Shown in pieces: positions 1 through 10,793 of a DNA stretch of 64,000 nucleotides (positions are counted from its first letter, which is position 1; each line of letters begins with the position of its first letter). A model generated the notes under the pieces. It did no database searches, was not told the origin of the DNA, and was given only the letters and a program-made list of their open reading frames with translations. Both the position numbers and the translations under genes were made by a program. This DNA comes from Castor canadensis. Lineage: Eukaryota; Chordata; Mammalia; Rodentia; Castoridae. The DNA lies in the NCBI RefSeq assembly GCF_047511655.1, contig NC_133398.1, forward strand, positions 109,384,332-109,448,331, written 5' to 3'.

Positions 1-204
1 ATATTGTGTCCATACCATGTTAGGAAAAATAGGATGTGAATAAAAATTTAAGAGTATGATTTTGGAGGAAAACTCAGACCATGGGGCATATACGGAAATG
101 GAAAAGGAATATTGAAGGTGGTTTCTTTTGGCTCTCATAGAAGTCTGTAACATACAAGAAAAGATTCCATTTGAATATCAGACATTTTTTGTGTTCTGTG
201 TGAG

Positions 205-302
205 GCAGGGTTATGATTGATAGTTTGGTGGCCTCAAACTCACTATTTTTCTCCCTCTGTCTGCACAATACTGGGATTACTGCTGTGCATCGCTGTGTTG
301 GA
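205..302 (-). repeat. B1-like SINE fragment, degenerate
   Basis: The minus strand carries the B1/7SL-like phrase around 'actgggattac', followed on the plus strand by the 'gctgtgcatcgctgtg' part. The 'cctcaaactcacta' segment sits at the expected distance. The copy is truncated and diverged, so the borders are approximate. Confidence 0.45.
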
Positions 303-1959
303 CAAATTTCAGATCAATATTTGTCACCAGATGGAAGACTTGATATAAAATACAGAGTCCTTATTTGTTATGTTTTCATTTGCTATAAACTTAAGACTTA
401 ATGATTTGAAAATATAATTAAAAATTTTTTAAAGGTAAACAAAATTCTCAAGTTATCATTTAGTGCAAAGACTGTTTTGGGGTTAAAACAAGAACAAAAA
501 GCTTGAGTTGGTAGTTATCACTGAAAACATTGTAGAAGTTATGACTAAAAAATGAAAAAATAACACCTTATTTATAACTTTTTCACCTTCTAATACTGAA
601 AATATGTATCCCAAAAGATTGAATATAATAAGTAAAAGATTAAAATTAATATTTCATGGTTACCTTTAAAAGAAATAATAAAATATGTGAATGTAACATT
701 GTTTAACTTATTTTAAATACCAAAGAAATGTTAGAACTTTTTCTCTCTTCTGTTAAGGTGGGTGTACATATAGCATTATGAAATTTCCTGAGGGGTGTGT
801 GTGTGTGTGCGTATGTGTGTGTGTGTGTGTTTAACTATTTTTAACACTTCATATGTTTTATACTTCCCTCTGTACTTGTTATGTACATATTATAAATGAG
901 GCAACATTGTACTACAATGGAAGAAAATAGTAAATTCACAATTTAAGTAATTGTTGGGTGCTATTTAAAGTCTATCTTCTTTTGTACATTAAATTTTCCC
1001 ATCTTATTTAATCAAAACCTTTCCATAGAAAGTAAGGTTTAGCTTACCTTATTTGAATTTGATTTTTGACCCAATTTTAATAAAAGTTTTATTTATAGTA
1101 TGCAATAGTTCAGTTATACTTAGCAAATGTATTTTGGTAAGTATATTTTTCAATGTTTGTATTTTTATAACTTCTTAACTACTTTGTTTCTGTCATTAAG
1201 GAGAGTATCTGAGTGTTTACCTTGAATGATTCAAAACAGTCTTTTCTAATAAAATAGCAAAATAACACAAAAGTACTTTGTTAACCATTTTATTGCTTAC
1301 AAGAGGAAGTATGATAAGAACAGGTGAGAATTCACTGAGTTTGCCAAAATATTTTTGGATTAGCTTCAGTGCCAGTTTAATAATACATATTTTATACATA
1401 AAGGAATTTGGCTTGACAATCAGTTTCTTTAAAAAGTAACACCTGGCAGCAATATTGTGACAAATATTACCCAAGTTTAATTCCATGAATAGAAGCTAGA
1501 GATATTAACCAAAACAACTTGACATTTCTTGTTGTTTAATAGAGCAATAGATTATTTCAGAAAAGGATTCTAAATATATTAAAATTAAAAAGTATTGACC
1601 AGAGTTAAAATGTTGTTAATCAGTTACTAAATGCATATGATATGGAGACAGGTTTACTACTAGGGAAAGATAACTTTTTCTTTCAGAACTCTTTTTAAGT
1701 TATTCTCTTTTGAGAATTTTGTTGATGAAGAAAAATGAACCATAACTGTAATGTCATTATAAGAAAATTCTCAAGATGCTAATTCTTAACAGAAAAATAT
1801 TTAGCTCACTTGCTCCTGAAATTCTTTTGGGGGAGTATTTTGGCCTTCTTTGATTCTATGCTTTTAGCTACCTCCACCAAATGCTTTGGTATGGTTTACT
1901 GAGTATCCTCTCAGGATTTGATACCACAGTTTTGTTTCAACAGGAGTGTTCTTTGATTC
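303..1959. other. AT-rich stretch with no recognisable gene
   Basis: Apart from the GT repeat, no open frame over about 90 codons, no RNA gene and no clear repeat family was recognised. Short open frames here lack family resemblance and are consistent with chance. Confidence 0.6.
794..831. repeat. (GT)n microsatellite
   Basis: A dinucleotide run with two interruptions (gc, at) in the middle. It is a simple repeat in AT-rich DNA and no gene overlaps it. Confidence 0.97.
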
Positions 1960-2022
1960 CAGCACCCATTTTTTTTAATGCAAAGCCTTGTGCATGCTAG
2001 GAAAGTACTGAACAAATCTCCA
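1960..2022 (-). repeat. ID-type SINE fragment
   Basis: 'gattccagcaccc' followed by 'gccttgtgcatgctagg' is the reverse-strand tail and middle of an ID element. The copy is short and diverged. Confidence 0.45.
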
Positions 2023-2649
2023 GACATTACTCTGTTTCTTTATTAAACAGTATCTTAGCAATGCTTCTTTCTCAGAACTAAAGTGCTTTGCAAAATAAAA
2101 AATAATGAAAAGAGAAAATTGAAATGGTAACATAGAAATGAAATGTGGCATTGGGAAGTTAAATTCCAATTCTTGTAGCAACACAAAAGTGAAGTTTTAG
2201 CTGAAAGCACATCTATGATTACAATGTACATTTCCATCCTAATGTTAAATATTTCAACTATAACAATTTAAGGAAAAGAAATAGAATCTGTTATACAAAT
2301 GAATGTATATGAAAATTGCTAACTGCATTGCAACTTTAATTAAGTAATATTATAAAAGGAACCTATATGTTTATAGGTAATTGAGAGAATAGGTCTTTAA
2401 CTTAGAATTAATTATCCTATTTCACATAACAAAATGGTAAATCTCAGGTTTGTACCAAAGTATTAAAAATCAAATTTAGGCAGGAATACTGATGTTAAAA
2501 AAAATTGAGAAAAGATAGAAAAAAGGATTGGTAAGATAAAATAACTGCTACACAGCTAACCAATTAGTTTTTATCTTAAATTCATGATAAGAAAAAGGGT
2601 ATTTCCTATTTTAGCTTTTCTGAAAGCATACAGTTATAAGTGCAATCAG
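2023..2649. other. AT-rich stretch, nothing recognised
   Basis: No gene, RNA or repeat family is recognisable between the ID fragment and the L1 target site. Confidence 0.55.
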
Positions 2650-2661
2650 AAAATAAACTGA
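2650..2661. repeat. Target-site duplication, left copy (L1 copy A)
   Basis: 'aaaataaactga' here is repeated exactly at 5730-5741, flanking the truncated L1. This marks a target-primed insertion event. Confidence 0.85.
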
Positions 2662-5241
2662 TACTTTGAGAACCTATATTCAAATAAATTCGAAAATCTA
2701 AAAGAAATGGACAGATTTCTAGATACATATGATCATCCAAAACTGAACCAAGAGGAAATTAATCACCTGAATAGACCTATAACACAAAATGAAATTGAAG
2801 CAGCAATCAAGAGTCTCCCCAAAAAGAAAAGTCCAGGACCTGATGGATTCTCTGCTGAATTCTATCAGACCTTTAAAAAAGAACTGATAGCAACCCTCCT
2901 TAAACTGTTCCATGAAATAGAAAGGGAAGGAAAACTGCCAAACACATTTTATGAAGCCAGTATTACACTTATCCCAAAACCAGGCAAAGACACCTCCAAA
3001 AAGGAGAACTATAGGCCAATCTCCTTAATGAACATTGATGCAAAAATCCTCAACAAAATAATGGCAAACCGAATTCAGCAACACATCAAAAAGATTATTC
3101 ACCACGACCAGGTAGGCTTCATCCCAGGGATGCAGGGGTGGTTCAACATACGAAAATCAATAAACGTTATAAACCACATTAACAGAAGCAAAGACAAAAA
3201 CCACTTGATCATCTCAATAGATGCAGAAAAAGCCTTTGATAAGATCCAACATCATTTCATGATAAAAGCTCTAAGAAAACTAGGAATAGAAGGAAAGTTC
3301 TTCAACATTATAAAAGCTATATATGACAAACCTACAGCCAGCATTATACTTAATGGGGAAAAACTAAAACCATTCCCTCTAAAATCAGGAACCAGACAAG
3401 GATGCCCACTATCTCCACTCCTATTCAACATAGTACCGGAATTCCTAGCCAGAGCAATTAGGCAAGAAGAAGAAATAAAAGAAATACAAATAGGTAAAGA
3501 AACTGTCAAAATATCCCTATTTGCAGATGACATGATCCTATACCTTAAAGACCCAAAAAACTCTACTCAGAATCTGCTAGACATCATCAATAGCTATAGC
3601 AAGGTAGCAGGATATAAAATCAACATAGAAAAATCATTAGCATTTCTATACACTAAAAATGAGCAAATGGAAAAAGAATGTATGAAAACAATTCCATTTA
3701 CAATAACCTCAAACAAAATCAAATACCTAGGTGTAAACCTAACAAAAGATGTGAAAGACCTCTACAAGGAAAACTGTACACTTCTGAAGAAAGAGATTGA
3801 GGAAGACTATAGAAAGTGGAGAGATCGCCCATGCTCATGGATTGGTAGAATCAACATAGTAAAAATGTCGATACTCCCCAAAGTAATCTACATGTTTAAT
3901 GCAATTCCCATCAAAATTCCAATGACATACATTAAAGAGATTGAAAAATCTACTGTTAAATTTATATGGAAACACAAGAGGCCACGAATAGCCAAGGCAA
4001 TACTCAGTCAAAAGAACAATGCAGGAGGTATTACAATACCTGACTTCAAACTATATTACAAAGCAATAACAATAAAAACAGCATGGTACTGGCACAAAAA
4101 CAGACATGAAGACCAGTGGAACAGAATAGAGGATCCAGATATGAAGCCACACAACTATGAGCAACTTATCTTTGACAAAGGAGCTAAAAATATGCGATGG
4201 AGAAATAGCAGCCTCTTCAACAAAAACTGCTGGGAAAACTGGTTAGCAGTCTGCAAAAAACTGAAACTAGATCCATGTATATCACCCTATACCAAGATTA
4301 ACTCAAAATGGATCAAGGATCTTAATATCAGACCCCAAACTCTTAATTCGATACAAGAAAGAGTAGGAAATACTCTGGAGTTAGTAGGTATAGGTAAGAA
4401 CTTTCTCAATGAAACCCCAGCAGCACAGCAACTAAGAGATAGCATAGATAAATGGGATCTCATAAAACTAAAAAGCTTCTGTTCATCAAAAGAAATGGTC
4501 TCTAAATTGAAGAGAACACCCACAGAGTGGGAGAAAATATTTGCCAGCTACACATCAGACAAAGGACTGATAACCAGAATATACAGGGAACTTAAAAAAC
4601 TAAATTCTCCCAAAACTAATGAACCAATAAAGAAATGGGCATGTGAACTAAACAGAACTTTCTCAAAAGAAGAAATTCAAATGGCCAGAAAACACATGAA
4701 AAAATGCTCACCATCTCTAGCAATAAAGGAAATGCAAATTAAAACCACGGTAAGATTCCACCTCACCCCTGTTAGAATAGCCATCATCAGCAACACCACC
4801 AACAACAGGTGTTGGCGAGGATGCGGGGAAAAAGGAACCCTCTTACACTGTTGGTGGGAATGTAGACTAGTACAACCACTCTGGAAAAAAATTTGGAGGC
4901 TACTTAAAAAGCTGGACATCGATCTACCATTTGATCCAGCAATACCACTCTTGGGGATATACCCAAAAGACTGTTACTCCAGAGGCACCTGCACATCCAT
5001 GTTTATTGCGGCACTATTCACAATAGCCAAGTTATGGAAACAGCCAAGATGCCCCAGCACTGACGAATGGATTAAGGAAACGTGGTATCTATACACAATG
5101 GAATTTTATGCAGCCATGAAGAAGAACGAAATGTTATCATTCGCTGGTAAATGGATGGAATTGGAGAACATCATTCTGAATGAGGTTAGCCTGGCCCAAA
5201 ATACCAAAAATCGTATGTTCTCCCTCATATGTGGACATTAG
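2662..5241 (+). pseudogene. L1 ORF2 fragment: reverse transcriptase and C-terminal domain
   Basis: An open frame runs from the truncation point to a TAG at 5239-5241. The first internal Met is at 2707 and gives 844 residues, exactly matching residues 429-1272 of the intact ORF2 in copy B. The endonuclease domain is missing. The reverse transcriptase core is intact, with the catalytic FADD motif at residues 272-275 counted from that Met. The C-terminal Cys/His motif (C-x3-C-x7-H-x4-C) is also intact. A TGA lies directly upstream within the duplicated target site, and no promoter is present, so expression is not expected. The frame is open because the insertion is young. Confidence 0.93.
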
Positions 5242-5730
5242 ATCAAGGGCAAACACAACAAGGGGATTGGACTTTGAGCACATGATGAAAGCGAGAGCAC
5301 ACAAGGGAGGGGTGAGGATAGGTAAGACACCTAAAAAACTAGCTAGCATTTGTTGCCCTTAATGCAGAGAAACTAAAGCAGATACCTTAAAGCAACTGAG
5401 GCCAATAGGAAAAGGGGACCAGGAACCAGAGAAAAGGTGAGATCAAAAAGAATTAACCTAGAAGGTAACACCCACGCACAGGCAATCAATGTGAGTCAAT
5501 GCCCTGTATAGCTATCCTTATCTCAACCAGCAAAACCCCTTGTTCCTTCCTATTATTGCTTATACTCTCTCTACAACAAAATTAGAGATAAGGGCAAAAT
5601 AGTTTCTGCTGGGTATTGAGGGGGGTAGCGGGAGGGGGTGGAGTGGGTGGTAAGGGAGGGGGTGGGGGCAGGGGGGAGAAATGAACCAAGCCTTGTATGC
5701 ACATATGAATAATAAAGAAAAATGAAAAAA
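5242..5730 (+). other. L1 copy A 3' UTR with G-rich tract
   Basis: This is the untranslated tail after the ORF2 stop. It contains a guanine-rich purine tract at 5620-5677 with several runs of three or more Gs, then 'gtatgcacatatgaat' and the AATAAA polyadenylation signal. Confidence 0.85.
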
Positions 5731-5741
5731 AAATAAACTGA
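5730..5741. repeat. Target-site duplication, right copy (L1 copy A)
   Basis: An exact repeat of 2650-2661, directly after the A-rich tail of the truncated L1. Confidence 0.85.
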
Positions 5742-6447
5742 ATGACAGGAAGAAATGTTGAAAATAAATTAAAACAAAATTCAAGATCATTGTTGGGGAT
5801 ATAATAACAAAATCAATCACCACTACTATTTACTGGCATGTGGACCTTGAAAGCAGAATAGACATATACAGAACAAAGATTTTCTTTATGCAGAAAACAT
5901 TAAACAAGCATGCAATGAGTGTATCAATTATTCAAAATATAAAATATTAAAATATCAAAGAAAAACTTCCTACATCAGGACTTATTTATTGCCAAATTCA
6001 AATCAAGCTATCTTTCAGTTTAGTTTTCTGACAGCTTGAACATTCCTCGTTACTTGCAAAGTATATGTTCAGATACTGCATACAATTGTTCCTCTTTTAA
6101 CACACTTGTCTGCAATCACACACACACACACACACACACACACATTCATCCACAAAGGAATCCAGCAGTAGAAAAAACATAATAATTAAGGTCTCTTTAA
6201 AGAGCCTCTATTCTCTTTGAGTGATAGAAAACATATTTCTCAACCCAATTTATGTTTTTTTTATTTTTGCCACATCATTATACTTTAATTTTAATTATAT
6301 ATGTGATTTTTTGTGTGATAATCCAAAAGCAGTTTTGTACCAAACATCATAGTAACATAGTACTTTCTGAAGCCTGTACCTACAATCTTTTATTTTGTGT
6401 ATTTTAAAATTTAGGTGCAACTTTAATGCATATTAAAGATTATTCAT
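5742..6447. other. AT-rich stretch without gene
   Basis: Contains the CA repeat at 6117-6144. Nothing else was recognised. Confidence 0.55.
6117..6144. repeat. (CA)n microsatellite
   Basis: An uninterrupted dinucleotide run of 14 units. Confidence 0.97.
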
Positions 6448-6665
6448 GTGTATTTTTTATTGTTTTGCCAAGTGGGGGTATATTGTGACATTTACAAAAG
6501 TTTTTACAATGCATCACATATATCATACTTGAATTCACCACCTTCACTGTTCTCTTTTTTCTTCCCTCCTCTCCCCCATTCTTGGAATACTTTCAACACG
6601 TATCACTTTTCCATTTATATACACTTGTTAAACTTGTATGATATCCATGCTCCCATGTTTTATTA
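6448..6665 (-). mobile_element. Old L1 3' UTR fragment, reverse orientation
   Basis: Matches the antisense 3' UTR segment also seen at 16036-16400 and 18745-19080. Shared landmarks are a tract 'gtgacatttacaaaagttttt', a 'ttcaccacc' block, a C/T-rich block and 'caacacgtatcacttttc'. No coding portion is retained. Confidence 0.65.
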
Positions 6666-8059
6666 TGTATCTCTGCCAATCTTTGATGATCCTGTAGAAG
6701 CTTGAAAGTGCTTCAACTATCTATCCCAGAGAGCAAAAACTTTTCATTTAGTAAGGTGAATTGGGCCAAAGTCAGAATTTTGGTTCTCATTGGGAGCAGT
6801 AAGTTTTCTGATCATGTGATCTTCAGCATTTACTCTTACTATGAAATCTTAAAGCTTCTGAGTATACAACAAAGGTGTCAGAGCCAGCAGTGGGACCATG
6901 CCTGTGTGATTTGGCATCTGGCCTTGTGAGAAAATCCAAGGAACTGAGGCAAAGGTCTCAGAACCAGACGTCCAGAAAAACAACAGTGATCAAGATTCCC
7001 CAGATGGCTTTGTGTCTCTCAGATGTAAATAAGAAGGTTATGCTGACCGTGTGCTTCTCCTGCTTCTCTGTTCCCATTTTTAAAAGAGACATAACAAAGA
7101 GTTAGTTTTAACTGTGCTTCCTTGTACTAATGTAACCTTGACTCATAATACTTAGCATGCTTTTTCTGACCAAATGCTCTCTGTGAAAAAGGAGTTTATA
7201 AAAAGCAGAAATGATCTTCTTTAAAGTGGCTATTGAGAACAACTCGATAGTCCCCCCAACCATATTTTCTGACTCCAGTCACCCAGGTCCAGCTGATAAA
7301 TGGCAACACAAAGGGACTGTATATTAGAAGCAAAATGTAGACGCTATCATTATTTTGACAACTTGGTAGATGCACAAACAAGCAAGGCATAGCTCTCAGC
7401 ATGTGTTGTGTCTTCCCAATTTAGAATTTGGGTAATGAAAATACATTGGCCTGTGCTCAGTTTAAGATTGTGCTTTGTATGTTCAACAATGACAGATTGA
7501 AATGCTTGCTAATGGATCATTCAGTATTATAGTGGGATTATAATGAACAAATTCACTCTAGATTTCGTGAAAGGATGAGTCAGGGTGATGCAGTGATTTG
7601 GCTTGTTTCTTGTGGGTTTCCTTGGAAAACAAAAGAACAACTTTAAGGAATACTATACATTGTTTAAAGGGGCAGCAATCTTCTTCACTGCAAGCTCAAG
7701 TAATTGCCCCTAAGAGTTCCTGTCTAGCCACCAACAAGATGTATTTCATTACCAGGAATATCACCCTAAACTCTGAAGTGTCTAAATTGAAAATAACACT
7801 TTTTAATAGAGTATTCTGAGGAACATGTATTGTGATCAACAGACTACACAGATAAAAATATGATTTGCTCCAATATTGCAAATAATGCTTTTAAAATAAT
7901 TTACTCTTCTAGTACTATTTGAGTGATTCTGAATATGTAAACTTCATTCTCGAATCTTTTCTAAAATACAAGCTGTGGGTATAAATTTGGTACTAAAAGT
8001 GAAATAAATTAAAATCCATTCCCAAATGAGCTATTTAGACAGTGATGATTTTTTGTTTT
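6666..8059. other. Non-coding stretch between L1 copies
   Basis: Only short open frames (75 codons or fewer) are present, with no recognisable domain. No repeat family was recognised with confidence. Confidence 0.5.
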
Positions 8060-8074
8060 AGAAAAAAGCCATTA
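8060..8074. repeat. Target-site duplication, left copy (full-length L1)
   Basis: 'agaaaaaagccatta' is repeated exactly at 15133-15147. Confidence 0.93.
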
Positions 8075-8078
8075 GAAA

Positions 8079-9540
8079 GATTCCAAGATGGCGGCTAGAG
8101 GTAGGAAGCAGAAAGCGAGCCTCCTATAGTGAAATCTTGGAGAGACGCTGGAGACACACTTTGCAGGCATAATCACCGAGAAAAGGCATAACTTTGACTC
8201 CTCCACACCTCCAGCCGGCGCAGAGAATCTCCACCTCACCTTAAACGGAGAACCGAGGAGGCCCCCGGGCCGCCAGTGGCCGGCGCCCACACGGCTTGGG
8301 AAGACGCGGACCAGGTGAGCTTCGCGGTACCGCGGTTCCCCCACAGACAAGCCTGGGCCAGAGCAGCATAGCCCCCTGGACAGACTGACCTCCACCCGGG
8401 AAAAAAAGAGAAACTGAGTACTAAGCACTAAGAACAGTTAAGACACGCTGGAAAGAGGGTGGGGCGCCCTGAGCGCTGAAGACTGGGGGAAGGGAATCCT
8501 TCCCGGGACAGTAAATAAACGAGCCGGGCGGGCCGGAGAGGCTCTGGCGGGAGCGGGTAGCGCCAGCAACCAGGAGCGGGGACGCTTGTGAGAGGAGGGA
8601 AGACCCACTTCCCACGTGAACTGTAAATAAACACGCAGGCCTGACAACGCGGGGCAGTGTCGCCTTTCCCAGTGCTTGGAAAGGGAAAAGCCTGTAGCAG
8701 AGGCCCCCCTCCCCCGCACAGGAGAACTCTGAGCAAACAAAGCCTGTGGGACCAGGTGAGTGCTAAGCTCACCCCAGAGATCTGCATAAATAACGCCGCC
8801 AGCTACAGGCTGAGAGCAGCAGGCAGGCAAGCCACAGTTGCAGATACCACTCTCAGAACTGCCTCCAGACGCTTTTTTTTTCTTTTTCTCCCTACCTTTG
8901 ATGAGAGAACAACCGAATTACACCTGCAAGCCGAAAAACTTACTGAAACTATTGCATTTGAACTGGGGACACTTGGTGGGGCTTTTTTTTTATATTTTTT
9001 CTTCTGTGTGTGTGTGAGTGTAGTTTTGTTCTACTTTATGCATCCCCTTTGATGAGACAACTACAGAACAACATCTGAGGCACCAACTCCAGGACTGGAG
9101 ATTAAGACGGACATCCAAATTATTAAGACTAAAATTGCATTGCATATAAACTTGGAAGATTTTTGGTTTTTTTTTTTTTTTTTTAATTTCCTATTTTCCA
9201 TTTTATTTTAATTCATTTTTATAAATAGACATTACTTTCATATACTTATTTTTTATTTTTTTATCTTTGATTTTCAATCCTCTCTCTGTCTCTCTATTGT
9301 CTGTTCAGCTTACTGTCGATTAGTACACTAACACTCCCTGTTTATACCTTTGAAACTCTCTTGTCTGATACCTTGTTCTGCTTTCTCCCTCTTGTCTGTA
9401 TATTTGTTTTCCCCTTTTCTTTAACTTCTTGCTTTCCATCTCAGCTCACTCTTCCGTTCTCAATATTACCATTGTTATTATTACAAGCTAGAAAATACTT
9501 AATTACACACAGTACAGGGACAGTAACAACACCAAGGACA
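8079..9540 (+). promoter_or_regulatory. L1 5' UTR / internal promoter
   Basis: About 1.46 kb upstream of ORF1. The first 750 bp or so are GC- and CpG-rich, in sharp contrast to the AT-rich surroundings. The rest is T-rich and pyrimidine-rich. The core 'caagatggcgg' at 8084-8094, close to the 5' end, matches a YY1 site, the factor that positions initiation in primate L1. No tandem monomers of the mouse type are seen. Two 'gaccaggtgag' motifs (about 8308 and 8750) look like splice donors. 'cacgtg' (E-box) occurs near 8613. Confidence 0.8.
8315..9308 (+). other. Inferred intron within the L1 5' UTR
   Basis: The segment starts with GTGAGC after 'gaccag' and ends with a pyrimidine-rich tract and 'ctgttcag' (994 nt, GT-AG). 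The decayed L1 at 60939 lacks exactly this interval: its sequence passes from the equivalent of 8314 to 9309, ending in 'ag' and resuming at 'cttactg'. I infer that the L1 transcript can be spliced here. In the template copy the segment is ordinary 5' UTR. Confidence 0.6.
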
Positions 9541-10743
9541 ATGACAGGAAGACAGAAAAAACAAGGAAACCAGTTTCCCCACAGCAAAAAATTAGTACAG
9601 GAACCAGAGGGGAATGAAGAGAATACAAACTCAGAGCCAGACTCCAACAAAATGAAGATAAACTATGCCAAAGGACCCAATGAAGCCTACAAGAATAATT
9701 TAAAAGAAGACATACTACAAGTACTCAATGAGAATTTTATAGAGATGATACTGGATAGGGTCAACCAAAATGTACAGGAGACACTCAAGAAATTCCAAGA
9801 CAATAAAAATAGAGAATTTGAAAAAGCAAAAGAAGAAATAAAGGAAACCATAGAAGCACTGTATAAACACCAAAGTGAAAGAGAGAACACAATGAATAAA
9901 TGGATAAATGAACTCAGGACAAAAATAGACAACAATAAAGAAGAAAACAGCCAGGATATGGAAAACCTCAGAAAAAAGAACGAAACAGAACTGCAAAACA
10001 AAACGGAAAGCCAATCCAGCAGAATAGAACAAACAGAAGACAGAATCTCAGAACTTGAAGATGAAATGGTAATTAAAGGAAAAACCGAAGAACTATTAAT
10101 TAAACAACTCAAGACCTGTGAAAAGAAAATGCAAGAACTCACCGACTCCATCAAAAGACCAAACTTGAGAATCATGGGCATCGAAGAAGGAGAAGAGGTG
10201 CAAGCGAAGGGAATGCGTAATATATTCAACAAAATAATAATGGAAAATTTCCCAAATCTAGAGAAAGATATTCCCATACAGATGCAAGAGGCCTCCAGGA
10301 CACCAAACAGACCAGATCAAAATAGAACTACTCCACGACATATCATCATTAAAACAACAAGTTCAGAAACTAAGGAAAGAATATTGAAGGCTGCAAGAGA
10401 GAAAAAACAAGTAACATACAAAGGTAAACCCATCAAAATCACAGCAGACTTCTCAACAGAAACATTAAAAGCAAGAAGAGCGTGGGGTGAGATCTTCCGG
10501 GCACTGAATGAAAATAACTTCAACCCCAGGATACTCTACCCAGCAAAGCTATCATTCAAAATAGATGGAGCAATAAAAGTCTTCCATGATAAGCAGAAAC
10601 TAAAACAATATGTGACCACAAAGCCACCATTACAAAACATTCTGCAAGGGATCCTGCACACAGAAAGTGACACCCAACTTAACCATGAAAAGGCAGGCAG
10701 CACCAAACCACAGGATAAGAAAAAGCAAGACAGTAGAGAGTAA
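9541..10743 (+). CDS. L1 ORF1 protein (RNA-binding chaperone)
   Basis: A 400-residue ORF1p. It is the trimeric nucleic-acid chaperone that coats L1 RNA in cytoplasmic ribonucleoprotein particles and is needed for retrotransposition. The N-terminus is basic and polar. A long, highly charged Glu/Lys-rich coiled coil spans roughly residues 55-200. An RRM-like domain starts near residue 205 (KRPNLRIMG), followed by the C-terminal domain with an ITADFS segment and the PAKLSF motif near the end. I chose the ATG at 9541 because the decayed copy at 61471 starts at the same place. The frame stays open for 60 further codons upstream (to an ATG at 9361), but that stretch is hydrophobic and T-rich and is probably 5' UTR. 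At 400 aa it is longer than human (338) or mouse (about 371) ORF1p, mostly in the N-terminal and coiled-coil part. Confidence 0.95.
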   Translation: MTGRQKKQGNQFPHSKKLVQEPEGNEENTNSEPDSNKMKINYAKGPNEAYKNNLKEDILQVLNENFIEMILDRVNQNVQETLKKFQDNKNREFEKAKEEIKETIEALYKHQSERENTMNKWINELRTKIDNNKEENSQDMENLRKKNETELQNKTESQSSRIEQTEDRISELEDEMVIKGKTEELLIKQLKTCEKKMQELTDSIKRPNLRIMGIEEGEEVQAKGMRNIFNKIIMENFPNLEKDIPIQMQEASRTPNRPDQNRTTPRHIIIKTTSSETKERILKAAREKKQVTYKGKPIKITADFSTETLKARRAWGEIFRALNENNFNPRILYPAKLSFKIDGAIKVFHDKQKLKQYVTTKPPLQNILQGILHTESDTQLNHEKAGSTKPQDKKKQDSRE

Positions 10744-10793
10744 CATCAAGTTAGGTACACACAATCAAACCTTCAAACAACTAAGATAACTAA

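Larger units (their letters stand above)
2662..5730 (+). mobile_element. 5'-truncated young LINE-1 (copy A)
   Basis: The element begins inside ORF2, at the point corresponding to about residue 414 of the full-length copy at 8075-15132. It runs through the ORF2 stop and the 3' UTR to an AATAAA (5711-5716) and a short A-rich tail. It is flanked by a perfect 12-bp duplication. By eye it is nearly identical to the full-length copy over its whole length, with no indel in the reading frame, so it is a recent insertion of the same subfamily. 5' truncation is the usual product of incomplete reverse transcription. Confidence 0.97.

Noticed and set aside
9687-10277. 196-codon reverse frame inside L1 ORF1
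   Set aside because: The antisense shadow of the Glu/Lys-rich coiled coil, which produces Ser/Leu/Phe-rich frames without stops.
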